A stretch of DNA of 64,000 nucleotides from Trochalopteron elliotii (GCA_024734555.1 JANPWX010000054.1:10069601-10133600); one strand, 5' to 3'. Positions 26,271 to 40,274 are shown, counted from the stretch's first letter. Numbers and translations: made by a program. The notes: generated by a model not told the origin, from the sequence alone.

Positions 26271-26302
26271 GACCGGGACACCGCGGGACCGGGACACCGC
26301 GG
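26271..26302 (+). repeat. Two-copy 16-bp GC-rich tandem repeat
   Basis: The unit gaccgggacaccgcgg is present twice without mismatch (26271-26286 and 26287-26302), next to the gap edge. The gap may hide further copies. Confidence 0.9.
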
Positions 26303-26461
26303 GAAAGGCGTCTCAGTACGGGGCCGCTGCAGCAGGTGTCGGCTTGGTGTGTGTGGGGCTGCCTGCCGTGTAAGCACATGAAAGGTTTTCTCCTTCAGCA
26401 GGCTAGACGGGAAAAATGTGCTGTGTGCAGGGTGCTTAATTATTTGCAAACTTAATTGTTG

Positions 26462-26476
26462 TATATATATATATAT
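26462..26476. repeat. TA dinucleotide microsatellite
   Basis: About seven consecutive TA units. Confidence 0.9.
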
Positions 26477-29263
26477 TTGTAGTACAGCCATCCATCGTGT
26501 TGTATGTTTCATTTGTATTTACTTGTTTAAACTGTTGCTTAGATAGTAAATGAACCCCAGATACTGTCTTAGTTGATTCTGTTTTCCATGGTGGTGAATT
26601 GTGCTATGTACCTACTGTCCTTGGTAGAAAGTGCTGCTCGAAATTTAGCTCTTCATACTTGAGTAAATCAAGGCAATTCCAAACGCTCGGGTTTGGACTA
26701 GAGGAGGGATGTCAGATGCTCTTCCTCCCTTGCCAATGGAAGATTGTATCACACCTGTGTGGAAAAGAGACTAGACATTTTGCCAGTTAGGTGGGAATGT
26801 GTAAGCCTGTGTGGAATTTACACCGCCTAAGTATTTGTATGCAGAGGAATTGTATTTGCTGGCTCTGGAGAAGAAAGGCAGAGGATTGCTTGTGGCTTTG
26901 GTTGGGGCTTTTGGTTTTGTATTTATTGGTTGGTTGGGACTTTAGTTCTTTATAAGTTATGGGGAAGCACTGAAACCTTTCTTTGAATATTCATTTAATC
27001 TTCATGATAAATAGACTTCTATATTTGTAGTTCTAATTTCTGGCTAATGCGTTCACATTTTACCAGATACGTTAAAACTGGCAGAAATAAAGAAAAAAAT
27101 TCCCTGCTTGAGGGAATCATCATGTGAAGATAAAGTTGGCAGGAGGATCTCTGTAATTTTCTGGGTAGCAGAAGGATGTGACCAAGTAAAACATGGCTTT
27201 AGCAGGCCTGCTTCTTTAGACTAGAAAAAAGTCTCTTGGGCATTCTTATGCTGAGAATGTAGGCTAAGACTTCTCTTTGAAGTCCTGATTTGGAAATGCC
27301 CATCTCTACCACATCTAATTTTTTGCATTGGATTCCAAAGTAGATTTAGTCTCTTCTAATCTGCAGAGCAGAAGCAGACTTACTTGGAGTGAGTCTTTGT
27401 TTAAATAAATGAAAATACTTCTGTGGATGTGTGTTTATGTTGAGATGTGCTATTTTTAGTTTTTAATGCACACCTCTGAATCCATCATTCTGCAGGTTTC
27501 TTTTTTTCTATTGCCTTGATAGCATTTCAGTCTAATTAGTATGCAATGGGTGATGTTTTTGCTCTCTAAATTTAGTTGCTGATGTTCATATACTACTTGG
27601 TATTCTATATTGGTCTTTGTAGTGGGCATCCTGCATAGATAGATCAGCCCCAATGGCCTTTGTCCTGGAAAATGCATCATCCCAGATGACATATTAACAG
27701 TGGGCTTTTTAAAGGGATGAAGTATGTTAATCTAGCATGCTTGAAGACTAGTGGAGTCTTTAGGTGTATTAATGTATGCTTGTTCTTTATGTGTGCCTCA
27801 CACCTCAGGGAGAGGAAACTGAGTGAATGTCACATTATGGTAGTGTATACTACTCTTTTTTCTTTTTTTTTTCTCCCATATTTATGCTGAGTATGGGTGT
27901 TCTGTCAGAAGCAGATTAATGGTCTAGTGGTCTAGTGTAGTCCAGTGTTAGGACACCAGGCTAAGGTGAACAAGTAGGTAATCCAGGGCATACCAGGATT
28001 AGTCCACAGGGTGAAATCTGGTCAATTACTTTTCTACCTGAAAATCTCTTGAACTTTTAAGCACGTTTTTTCATTACAGCACCTATTACTGTGACAGATG
28101 TGACTTTCCATAGATTTTCAGCAAGTGACTTACTGTTTTTTCTAGATGTCATCACCTATTTCTTACCCTTCTTGTTCATATTTAGCATCTTAAGGCAGTT
28201 TAATTTCCCTGCCTGTGAAATAAACAATAGCCATCATAAGATGTGATTGTGTATACTGTTGAAAAAGTCACTGAGTTGTAAGCATCTGCAACAGCTTTTG
28301 TAGATGCATGAAATTTTAAGAAATAATGGCTGTTCTAATGAAATTATTAGAAAATATTTCAAGGTGAAAAGACAGCTGATTAAAGAATTGCTGTTATTCC
28401 CCTCTTCTTTTTAATGGCACAATTTCATAGAGAACTTAGTTTAATGAATTGCAAATAAAAGTTTGTTTTAAAATACTAATTCCCCCATAGTGATTGGGAG
28501 GATTCCTGGAATCACATGGGGCACTGACTTTTGCTTTCAGCTCTTTAGTATTGTGGCATGGTTTTAAATGCTCTTGGGAGTTCCATGCTATATGTACATC
28601 CTGTCTGCATATCAGTCTGCCAAGGTTCAGTCATAGGACAAAAATAGAACAGAAAATAATTAATGCTGGATGTGAAATTGTGTAAGAGAATATCTTACGG
28701 GTCTCATCACCTTCTCTATTACCATGGCTTTGTGATCTGTTTTTTTCTGTTAAATTAAGGGATACAAAAGTCAAGTAATACAACCAGGCTTATTTTCATT
28801 TGGGTTTCACAATGATGCGAGTTAGTTTCCAAAGTTTATCTTACACCTTGAACCTGTCATCTCCTTTTTATGTCAGATAAGAGGCTGAAAAAAAATTGTT
28901 TTTATTTGATGCAGGCAGGTAAACCAAACTTGATTTCTTTTTTTCACAAGACTTCTTGCAAGCCTTTTGTCAAGGACCACAGCATTAGTAAGATTCAAGG
29001 TTTACAGGTTGTATACTGTAATTTAGGGTCACAAAATTATGTAAGTTCTTGATGAGTGTAGGAAAAGTGGATACAGATTTATCACTTCAGTTATGCTGGT
29101 TCTGTGCCATATGTGTGCTTTATGTAGGAAAAGTTGTTTCCTGATTCCTAACTTAGTCAAACTATAAATTAATTCGTCAATAACCTGAGATCATATTTAA
29201 ACCACAGGAAATTCCTTTTTCTACAGGAAAATGATTTTGTACATGCCTCTTAAGGCATAAAAC

Positions 29264-29292
29264 TGTGTGTGTGTGTGTGTGTGTCTGTGTGT
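29264..29292 (+). repeat. TG dinucleotide microsatellite
   Basis: About ten TG units to 29284, then one C interruption and three to four further TG units. Confidence 0.95.
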
Positions 29293-32200
29293 CCTTCCCA
29301 TCTGCAGAGGTGACGGGAAACTTGTCTTTGGCTTTGGACACAGCATGGCATCACAGTCACTCAAAGAATGTGCTCATGCTTTGAGCAAGAAATTTAATTT
29401 AGTGCTTTGCTTGATTAACAGGCATCTATAACCTGGTGTCTTACTTGCAGTCAAGAAGACCTTTTGCTGTCTCTTTTTGATGGGATATTTATACAACATT
29501 CTTTTGGCTTGGATCCACTTACTGAGGTGGCAGTTACAAAAAGCAGGATGGATGAAATACAGTGCACTGTGTTTGGCAGTCACTGGGAGTAAGTATGCAA
29601 TAGAATTGCTCTTCTTGTTTTTGTGGTGGTTTTAGGAGGCTAGTAGAAACAAGAAGTGCAGTTATTTGTGGTATTTGTGGTGTTACCTCTGTGGTAAAGA
29701 GTGGTATTTAGATTCTTGCTTGTCTTTGGTAACTTTTAAACCCTGGCTTTTGTAGTCTCTGAGACTTCCCAGTGCTACAGGTAAAACTAGTTTGAGTCGC
29801 TCTTAAGAGTTCCTAGATGTAGAAAGCCAAATTGCTAGCAGGATATGTTCATAGTAATGTGCTCAGGGTAATAGCACTTTGTTTTTCTCCCAGTATTTAT
29901 TTTCTGTTGGTTTGAATCATCTGCCAAAAGAAAGACTGGTTTCGGTGAGGAGCGCTCTGCCTCATAGCACATACACGTAAGAAATAAAATAGCTTTTATC
30001 AATTAAGTGGAAAATATTGGGTGTATATACCAACTTTTTACTCTTAAAATTATATATGAGCCAGATTTGTTTGTCAAATACAAGGTTTGAAATGGAGTTA
30101 TGACAACAGTACTGTTGATAGCGAGGACTGGACTTCACCTGGGAAGGAATTGTTTCCATTTCATTGCTGTCAAGCTTGTTTTTAAAGGTAGTTTAGATTT
30201 TATTTGAACAGATATATCTAAACAAATGTAACTGGTACTAGCAGCCCAAGTCACTCCACACAAAAAATGCTTGTGGAGGCTCTGTAGGGAACATTGAGGA
30301 GCAGATCTGACTTCAAACTCCCCTGGCCTGTCTTTCCATCTGGCTGCTGTTTACCCTGACCAGGTTGTTGTGTTGCTGTGTTGAGGGCTTGCAGAAGAAT
30401 GAGAATGAGCAGTTGGGAGGCTGAAGGAAAGTGGGGGCATAAAAACTCTGTCCTTGTGTTAGTCAATGTCTCAGTAGTCTTGAAAAATATTTCTGATTCT
30501 CTTTTGTTAACTAATGAAACAGCACTATGCTTGGTTTCGTTATTCTTTTATATGAGAAAAGGCAAAAAAGAGTTTTGCTCATCTTGTAATTTACAAGCTA
30601 TTTGAGTAGCTCTAGGTTACCTAACTATTAAAAAAAGTAACTTGGATGGTAAGAGAAAACAATGGATTTTTTTTTTTTTTTAAATATGAGTCCATTTGAT
30701 TCTAAGGATATGTTGATGAAGTAAAAGCAAGATTTTGCTGTGCCTCCACACTCCCCAGACCTTATTTAAACAGTTGTCTTGACATGTGGAAAAGGTCAGC
30801 TGAGTACAGCATATGTATTTGCCCAATATGTTTGAACACATTGCCCTAAAGTTTGTTAGACTGTTGTTAGGGGTTTTTTTTAAAATTGGCTTTTTTCCAT
30901 CTTCTTGAAAATTGCACTGCTGATGTGGGAACACGAGCTTCTCTTTGTTAACCCATCTTCTTCACCCTCCTCAGACCCCAAAAAAGAAATTGTTGATGGT
31001 CACTGCTTTTTATCCACAGAATTAACTTTTTTGACCTCAGAGGTTTTCAGTGAAGAGGGCAAACATCTGTTTTCAGACTTCTTAGAAGTCCAGGGGTTGC
31101 ATTGTCCATGTTAAAAACTAGTGTCCTAGAAGAATGTACTTACTTAAAAGAAACAAGCTAGAGAAGGTTAACCAGGGGGCTTAATTTGCATCGGTTGTTT
31201 TGAACCTCTCTTTCTTGGAGTGCAGCTTCACTGTGGCTGCCTGAGAACTGGGCAGGGCAGGTGGCTGGGTCTTGACTGGGTGCTCCTGCTCTCTCCCTGT
31301 TCAGCTCTTGTTTGAAGTGGCTCCTGTAAGTGGCTCACAGCTCAATGCAGTGCTTGGAAGCAGTGGGATTGTGAGGCTCGGGAGAATACACAGACTGACA
31401 CAGTCTGCTCTTTGCCTCAGTTAAATGGAGCTGCACCTTCAGTTTGTGTTCCCAATTGCTGCACAGACATCTGACTGCAGATGGAGGGGCAGCTTTGTTA
31501 TCTGGGCAGGAGGATCTAACTTCAGGCCACTGTCAAGAGGCATTGTTCATCCGGCCTACTTTCCTGCTTTTGAGTAAGGTAATGAAAAAATAAAATTTCC
31601 ATTGGTGGAGTTGTTTTTTGCCAACTGTTTTTTGCCGCCCTGTTACACGTCATTTTGCAAACTTACCAGTGTTAGCACAAGGGGAGTGGAAGGGGCACGT
31701 GATGGTAGCAGATCAGCCCTGGCAGCAGCTGTCAGCTTGGCACAGCTGTATCATAAAACATGCTGTAAGTCACCTGTGCTAGAAATTAGTGGATTGACTC
31801 GTACATCTACATGGTGTCTTGACTTTGGTGGCAAAGCTCATAAAGAATCTGCTGTCACTACTGTTCCTCTGCTCCTGTACCCCTCTGGTTTGCTGGTCTG
31901 TGTTGTGCCAGTTACAAGTGCATAGTGCAGGACTGCTCTGTATTCTGAATAACTGAAATTATAAAAGTAGCCCACTTTTACTTTTTGATTATTTTTAACC
32001 CACATTATTTTCATGAGGCAGTTTGTAATGTGGTCATACACTGGTTGCCACCTGCAGAACAGAGCATCAAATGAGAACTGATCCATGAAAGGTGGGTAGG
32101 AACTTCTGCAACCAGCTTCTTTGTTGGCAGTCAAGAAACTCCATCTTCACCATGTAGCATTTGTTCCTGACAAACTTCTCCATATAGACAAACTTACAAT

Positions 32201-32604
32201 ATTTAAACTGTACTAAGTGTGCTGACATTTACAGCTCTGTGAGTGGGAGTGCTGTGGTGGATAATTATATGAAGGTGAAGGGAAGGGCTAGCATAGCCTT
32301 TGCTAGGTAGGAAGCTAAAAGATGTGCAAAAGCAGAAGGAAGCCACAATCATATGACTCGGCAGACATTTGGAAAGGAACTGTTTTCAGTCTTAAGAGAA
32401 TGGTTGTTTCAGCTCTGTCATCTATACTTTGTTTCTTCAGGGTTTTTTTAGACTTATGCTTTTGTCATTTTTCTTGGCTATCTCTGTCTTGCCAGCCACG
32501 AAGGTATGCTGTTGGCATGCATGTTTCTAATATATGGAGTTATTTGCAAATACATTTGCTTCAGATTGCTGATGTCTGAACCAAAGCAAAAAAGCAAGGA
32601 AGGC

Positions 32605-32619
32605 AGAGAGAGAGAGAGA
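32605..32619 (+). repeat. AG dinucleotide microsatellite
   Basis: Seven consecutive AG units followed by AT. Confidence 0.9.
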
Positions 32620-35600
32620 TTTCAGGCTTGTCTCTGTTGGTTTAGTTTGCCTGGTTTTCCTGCCTCATTTCTGTCTGAGGTAGCTGTGTGGATTGCTGTT
32701 TAATTGCTGGCTTTGCTGTCCCAGTTGCCCTAGGGACTGCAGTACTTGACCAGAACAGTTTGAGGGTTGCTGTGCTGTCCTAATTTAGATGAAATGTTAG
32801 AAGAGTTGAAATGGTTTCTTTTTTCCCCCTTTCTTCCTGTTCTGTGCAGAAATGTGGTAATTGCTCTGAATTCTTTCTTAGTTTGGTGGCAGCGAGTCAA
32901 ATTCTTAGCTGGTGTGTTTGGCAAAGCTCTCTCTTGTGGGTGCAGTAGCACTGTTGTTCTTCAGCTGGGGACGTGTCCCCCTGCTTCTGTTCAAGGCATG
33001 GAGCCCTGCTTGCTGTTTGAACTGTCTGACCCTTGTCAGCACAGAGTGAGCTCTTATTTTCTGTCTAATGCAGAGGGATTTGTTTTAGTAACAAAACACT
33101 TACTTGTCCTCTGCTGCTGTATGGTTCTAAAAAGTTTTAGTTTTAGGTGTGATGGAAACAGAACTGATTTTGCTTTCAAGAGAGCATTTAGAAATAATTT
33201 TCATGCTTTCTTCATGCACTGAAGTATTGAAGAACTGGTTATTGTTTAGACAGGTAATTGATAGTCTCCACTATCCACGTGCTGAGAGGCTGTGCAAAAT
33301 GATGTCAAAGCAGGTGTATGAAAATGTCCATAATTTTATCCCTATTTCTAGCAGTTACTCGAGTATGTGTGGACACCTGAACCACTTTATCAAAAAGCTG
33401 AAAAAGAGCTCCAAAATTACAGAAACTGAGGCTGAAGCAAATAGGAATTTGCAAACATCAGTGCCACAAAACTCTTGATGTTTCTGGTTTATATGCTCCT
33501 GCCCTTTTGTGAGCATTAGCTGGCATCACCTCAGCAAGGAAGTCAGTGGAGTCCTGAGGGATGTATGTGGTCTTTGTGTCTCAGGAGGAAAGGCAGATCT
33601 TTGTCCTTTGGAAGGAGGCAGACTAAGGGAGTGTGGAGACCAGTGTTCTCTCTGCAAGGGTGCTTACCAACCTCAGTTCATTGTGTCATGGAAATAATGC
33701 CACTTGAACAAATGGACTTGCTACCTCTTGGTAAAATTCTACAGGTATTGGAGAGTAAACATGCAGATCCAAGTAATAGTGTGAGACACCTGGAAGACTT
33801 GGTCAGTCTTTATGCTAAAAATGAGGTTTGGCATATTGCTTTTGCCTGGAAAATGTCTGTGTTGGTGTTGCAAACTGTTTTTAAGTGATTTGGCTTACTT
33901 GGAACAAGCTGTTTGAGGAAAGAGTGCTACAGAGTTAACATGCTGCTTTAACCACGCACAGCTGTGGGGATTTTGAGCCCAGCATGATTACTGAACATTG
34001 GACTGGGTTTTGTTCACAATTATGGCACTGTCAGTGCACTTTAGAAAATTACTTTATTTGAAATTCTCTCACACTAAATCTTTTTAAAAAAGCTATGTAG
34101 AAGCATCATGAGGTAAAACTGCTTAGAGTATCATGCCTTTGCTGTATTTTTTCCTTTCTTCTCCTATTTTTGTCCCTCCAAAAGTCTATCATTATGGAAA
34201 GACATAGTTAAAACTTGGCTCAGCCATCTATTCTGCTAGACTGAATTGTTCTTAAGGCAAACCAGTTTAATTGTATTCCAAATGCTTCCTTTTTGCATTG
34301 TTTGTTTCTATTAGGTAAATGGTCCCAGTGGGGATAGTATCTTCAATTCCTTGCATGGTCCAAAGCATTATTATGTTTCAGTCTGATTCTGTTAGCATTA
34401 TATTGTGCTGGGGCAGCAAGACAATGGTGTGCATTGGTTTGGGGGGTGTTTTTGTAACATAACCAAAGTTTTCTTTACAGCTATTTCAGTCTTGGATGTA
34501 CAGTAAGTCTCCCTGTCTGTGCTCTTAAGGTGACCGTGTTAGAAGAACAAATTGATGCTGAATGCAGGTGACACCCGTGTCCTGGAGCTGTACTGTAGGA
34601 CTGTCTGGGAATAATCATGTAGTAATGCTGCTGCTGAGCTTATGGGAGGTTTTGGGGATAGGAAGCTGTTTTTCTGAAAAAACTTGTTTTTCCGTGATCT
34701 ATATCACTGGCTTTGAATCACAGGGGATGGTTCCAGGAAGTGTCCTGCAATAATTGTTCTTTGAAAAACTGCTTTTAAGTTTCTGTTGCATCTGCAGGGC
34801 TGTAAACTGAGGGACCAAAACTGAAGCCATCTTTTGAGTCCTTTCCATTTTTTCTATTAAATAGTGACGTGTTACTCCTAGTTATCAATTTCTCCTATGA
34901 GAAAATAATCCTTGACATTTAACTCAGAGTCTGCAGGAACCTCTCCAGTTCCCTGGTCACACTGAGGGCAGCCCTGCCTTGCACAGGGCAGGCTGCTGCT
35001 GTAAAATGAAGTCACCCCTTGCAGCCCTATCTCCCCCTCCTCTGCCCCCAGTCTGGTCTGTTTTATAAAAGTGTTTGGAAAGCCTTCCTCCTCCTTGCCT
35101 GGCCCTGTGTCCAAGGGGAGTTGTTGGTAAGCAGGGCTGGGCCTCTGGCCTTATCTCTGTTGTCAGAGCTGCCTGCCTGGTAGGTGGCAATGGGGGCAAT
35201 GCTTTTCGAATGAGGCTTTCCTGTGCTTAGGGAGGCCCTTGTTTTTTGTTTTAACAGCTTCCTATTGTTTGAAACAGCAGGTTATCCCCTCCCATGCTAT
35301 TCTAGCTCTTTCCTCCTCGCTTAAATAATTTTTCTGTGCAAGTATTACTCAGAGCAGTTACTCTCACAGTGAGTCCTCAGTTTTCCCAACTCTGATCTCC
35401 AGCTTCTGTTGTGATACTAGTGTGGAGTCCACACAATAAACAGAAAGCAGCTTCTGAAGGTAGGACTTTCTGATTTTTAATTCAGCATCACCATCACTGT
35501 GATGTGACTGTTTTGATTGAATTCAAGTTGTCATAGGAATTCTCTCCTACACATAGTACTGAAAGATAGAAAATTCTGCTTTTCAATGTGGCTGGCTTTT

Positions 35601-38600
35601 GTTTCTAAGCTACAAAGAAAGAGTATTGCTTCAGTTCATTAATAGTTTGCTTTTCAGTGTTCCAGTCCTGCTAGCTAATGGTGTTTCATATGTGTACACT
35701 TTATGTATGATGTTCTGTCTCTGTGAAAGGTACTTTCTAAGACATAAACTGCCTCTGGTCCACCATACCGTAACTTTTTCTGATAGCATCTGTGATAAAT
35801 TTGAAGATAAAGCCAGTCAGAATCTCTTCCAACCATATCAATTGTTACAGCTGGAAGGGATATTGGCAGTTCATTTCCCATCCCACTTACTTTACAGTGT
35901 AAGAATTACCTAGTCAGAAGCACTCCAGACTGCTTTTTTGATAAGTTAGATGTGTTTTTCTTTGTTGAATTCCGTGTAAGAAAGTTGATAATGAAATGAG
36001 GTACTAAACGTATGCAGAGCTTTTCTATTATTTTAATGTGCTGATATACAAAAGTGAACTTGCTTTATCTGTTTTCCTGATCCCCTGCCTTATATCAAGT
36101 GTCTTGTTTCCAAAATTAGTGATGATTTTGTGATTGTTTGGAGTGTGTAACTACTGTTTGATGCTTTTTGCAGTTCAGCTTAGCAAAAGGTACATGTTTG
36201 TTTAAATTTCTAGGTTTGAAAAGAAAAGAAGCCAAAGCCCTCACACTATTTTGATGTATTTGGTGACACTAAGCAGAAGTTCTAATTCCACAAAATGATA
36301 AGTCCAGTTTTAGACTTTGTCATCAGAGAGGGTGAAGGAGGGGGGAGTCATCTATGTATCAGTTCCAGTACTTGACATTCAGTGTAATAAACATTCTGCC
36401 TGTTCTAATGCATTCCAGATTTTTTTGAAGGAATAACTTCTCAGGCAGCCTAAAACAGACAAGAATTACAAAGACAATGATTATAGTCTTCAGAGGCTGG
36501 ATTCATCTGACCCATACCTGGAAGCTGAAGTCCCAATGTCCTTGCCCTAACTATAACTTCTTGATAAGCTGATTCAGGTCACTAACTTAGTAGGAAATAA
36601 AGCAAGCTCCCTCCTCCCCTCTTGCCATCCCTCCAAAAGTGCTAATTTTGTGAGTTGAATTTGCTTCTGTGAGCCTAAGTGTGAACTCCCTGCCCCAGAA
36701 CACTCGTGTGGAAGGGGACGTGCTCTCTGCACGCTACTCTGGTGGCCCCAAGATTTTGGCTTCATTTGGTTATTTAATGAGGTTCCTCTCAGAGGTTGTC
36801 TGAGATGATACATCCTCCTCCTAGAACACTGTATTTCGTGGGAGTTAGAGAAGCCGTAGGCTTTTTTATTGCTGTTATTATAACTGACAGTTCGGAAACC
36901 TCTTGGGGTTTTTTGACAGAGAAGTGTTGCAGTGGATATACAGAAGTTTGTGTTTTCTGAAGTTGTTAATTTGTAATGTAGTTATCTCTATAGGTTATGA
37001 CAGTGGTCTCAAGAGTTTTAGGTGAATTAAAAACCCAAACAGGATGATTCCAGGTTAAAGAGTTCTCTGTTTAAGGCCAGAGAAACATGACAAACAGCCT
37101 GAGGAGTGAAGGAAGCAGACTGTGGTGGCTGTCAGGATGAACAATGGTTTTGGCACACCTGCTGCTTTGCTGCTGAGCCTCTCCGTGCTTGGCAGGAAAG
37201 GAGTGATTTGGAGGATAACCAGATAGTTTTGTAGATGTTTTTGGTATGTTTCCATCTTCTCTGAGGGAGAGAAAACAGAAGCACTTGATTTATAACGTAG
37301 CTAATGGCTGGTTGAAGACTGGGACCATAAACTTTTGGGGCAGGATTTAATAATGCACTTAGAAATGTGGAAGTCAATATTATGTTAGACTCGAGGGCAC
37401 TTAGAAGGGAGTGCAGGGAGACTGATTTACCATGGGAAGGGGAAATAGTTGGATATAGTCAAAGCAATGTGTTAGAGAAATTTATGCTCGTACTGCCCCT
37501 CTGAGTAGATATAAACATAATCAAGAACCAAAATAAGGAGAGCTAAAACAAATGCATTTGGAAGGTGTTTTTTTTTCAGTATGACAGTTTTTTAACTCCA
37601 CCATGTTCCATCTGATATTATTCCCTTAATGCTTCTCCTAGGGCTTGATACAGATGTAAGATGTGAGACCAGATTACCAGATTACAATCATATTAACAGT
37701 TGTTTAAAGTGATGTGTAATGGCATACATATTTATACAGACTTTCTCTGAAGCGTCTCATGGACTTGATTTCACCAGAGGATATTGCTGTCCTGAATTGC
37801 TGAGTTACCTGGGTCACCAGAGTCTATTGGAATTGGAGAACTTAGATGTACTGGGAAAAAATGAGAATCCTAAAAAGCTTGAAAAACTTCTTTTAGTCTA
37901 GCAAAGAAAATGCCTCTAATACTGTACTTTTTTGGCTCAAGCTCAGAGGAGTTTAACTTCAAATGGAGTGAGTTGAGTTCTCATTGATGCTAAATGTAAG
38001 ATTTTTCTAGATCATCCACTTAATTGCATGTGTGCATGATTTATTTTATTTTCTTAATCAGAGGAAGGATGCATAGACTCTAAATCTGGATAAAATATTC
38101 TTATTTTTTCCTGTTTCCCTTACAGGTGTGTGTATAAGGAAGTGTTGTATAAGACTTGTTGTATTGCTGGTTAAGCAATGCATAATAATTATAGTAACAG
38201 TGTGTCTGAATGCTTTCGTCTACTATTGAAGGAAAATTTTGTAAATGATTTCTCAAAAGAGCTTTTATCATTGTGTAATGACCTGACTATCGTGGTGTGG
38301 TAGCCCTTCTTGATAAGGATAGCTGTTACAAATGTTGCTTTTGCAGATGTGAGATGATTGTTCCTTGGAGCCTGGTTATTCTGAGGAGAGACTGCCTTTA
38401 AGCAGGACAGTGTTTGGTTTTGTCCTTTTATTGCCTTGCTGGTGTTCTGGATCTGAATTTTTTTCTGCACCAAGTTGCTAATGCAACAATTGCATCTCTT
38501 CAGCAGCGTCTGGTGTTGCCAGCATAGTGTCTGGGGAATTCTGGGGAAAACAAGTTCTATTGTACAGCATTACAATGCTTGTAGACGCGAGCCTGGAGCA

Positions 38601-39760
38601 CTATCAGCTGCTCTTGCACTAACAGGGTTTGGCAAGAGAAGGTGTGGGCAACATGTGACTACTTTGCAACTGGAAGGTGAAGGTTCTGTCCTGTGACCAG
38701 CTCTAGGGGATCCCAGTGTGGGAAGTAGTGGCTGTGTAACCTGTACAGGAGCCTGCAGGAAGCAGCAAGCCTTAGGGACCATTTTGGATTGCCATGGCAG
38801 GATATGGAGTCCCTCACAGTTTTGAGATGGATGTGCCTAACCCTTCTGCTGTGGTGAGTTCCCAGAAGATTGAAAGGATTTTAACATTAAAAAACCCATA
38901 TTTTATTTAATTAGTAATAGAAATGTTACTTTTTAAAAAAGAAATCTAGGGAAGAGAAAATGGGAATAGGCTTCTGTACAAGTTTCCTGTTACCAGCTAT
39001 GTCTTGCCTTCCCAGCCTGTCAGTCATTGAGTGGTCCCAAATGTCTTACTGGAAATGTTGTGCTAAGACCAGCCATACCATACAATCCCTGGAGTTTTCA
39101 TCTTTGAACACTCTTGGTATCTCCCCAGGAGGGCAGGACAGGACTGTGCCCCTGCCCCTAGGGGTGCTACATGGCACAGCCACACTCTTAAAGAGTTACA
39201 CCCGTAATTAGAGGCCAGAAACCAAATGCTTACATAAATGTTATCATCCTGAGACCCAGTTACTTTCGTGTTCCCTACTGTGTGTGATGGAGTGGAAGAA
39301 CCCCTAAAGCTGCTGTTGTCTTTTGCCTGAGACCTTTCCCCAAAGCTTCTCTGTGCCCTAGTGCTGTTCCCTGATGCACTTTGCTTAAGGAATGACACAC
39401 ATCATTGTAGGCTGGGCATTTTTTCTCTGTGGGGGAAGAAAGAAGATGAACCGAGTACACAGAATATAAGATACAGGTTTGGGAAGCTGTGTTTTCTAAA
39501 TTTCATGTGTTCTGTGCTGGACTAAGCCAGAAGCTGCTTAATCCTTTGTGCTTCACATTGCAGTGCTCCTGGAAGTCCCTATTTAGAGGGTATGTGGGTT
39601 GTGGGTGGTTTCACAAATGATTTCAGCCAGTGCAAGATCAGATTTGGGAGAGTTACAGAAGTAGCTGCTTGCTTTTCTGTAGAGCTCAGACCCACAGAAG
39701 CACTGAAAAAGTTGAATTACTGCTGAAAGGAATTAAACTGAATCTCTAAAGTAAGCATCC

Positions 39761-39783
39761 TTTTTTTTTTTTTTTTTTTTTTT
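39761..39783. repeat. Poly-T tract (23 T)
   Basis: An uninterrupted run of 23 T followed by gacagtacagg. On the - strand this is a poly-A run. I see no retrocopy body or target-site duplication beside it, so I do not call a retroposon tail. Confidence 0.9.
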
Positions 39784-40274
39784 GACAGTACAGGCTGAAA
39801 TCCTGTTCTGTGATGTTGAGCTAGACTGCAGTTTTCTCTAGGTACTTTTTCAGTGTTAGAATTAGTGGCTTTAACATTTGCTGTTGGCTGGGTACTCCTC
39901 AGTCTGTCAGGACAGGCCTCCTTTTTGTGTATGAAGGCATGTGTACATATCCTTAAATATGCTCCTTGTCAGTCTGTTTTAAAACAACAACAGCAAAAAG
40001 TTTCATTAGGGGTATTTTCCTTTCCACATGTACTAGTTGGTTAAATATATTATAACTCCCTTGGGCACCTGCAGAATTGTTTTAATTTTATCTTTAACAC
40101 GTTTCTTCAGTTCCTAAGAGAACTCTTGTAACCAGGTTACCTCTTCAGGATCTTTTTCTGCCAATGAGCAACTCTCAAATAATGTGGAAAGGCCCCTTTT
40201 GGGGTATATACCTCCTCTTGAGTGCTTCCTGGAGCTTGGGGTTTTTTTCTGGTTGGGAGATGTTTTGGTTTTCT

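Larger units (their letters stand above)
25655..26335 (+). promoter_or_regulatory. Second CpG island, likely alternative promoter
   Basis: GC-rich sequence with dense CpG begins at about 25655 (gcgcggctg, gcggtggcgagatgcggcgg, ggcggcacggcgggccccgcgg). It runs to the gap at 25851 and resumes from 26234 to about 26330 before returning to AT-rich DNA. A possible donor ctgcagcag|gtgtcg lies at 26335/26336. The open frames crossing the gap on both strands are products of GC richness and masked bases, not evidence of protein. Strand is inferred from the USP54 gene downstream; divergent transcription cannot be excluded. Confidence 0.65.

Noticed and set aside
25354..26512. Long open frames of 160-340 codons across the second gap on both strands
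   Set aside because: Most of each frame is Ns. The readable ends are GC-rich promoter sequence that is open in all frames, with no protein similarity.
27915..28260. Possible reverse-orientation MIR (phrases near 28200: tttccctgcctgtgaaataa)
   Set aside because: Only one phrase resembles MIR, the rest cannot be aligned by eye, and spacing is wrong for a single element.
35820..35900. Possible reverse CR1 end (ctcttccaacca.. agctggaaggg)
   Set aside because: The phrases resemble CR1 vocabulary but order and spacing do not fit a CR1 3' end.
39761..39783. Poly-T run as the tail of a reverse-strand processed pseudogene
   Set aside because: No gene-like sequence lies downstream on that strand and no target-site duplication is visible.
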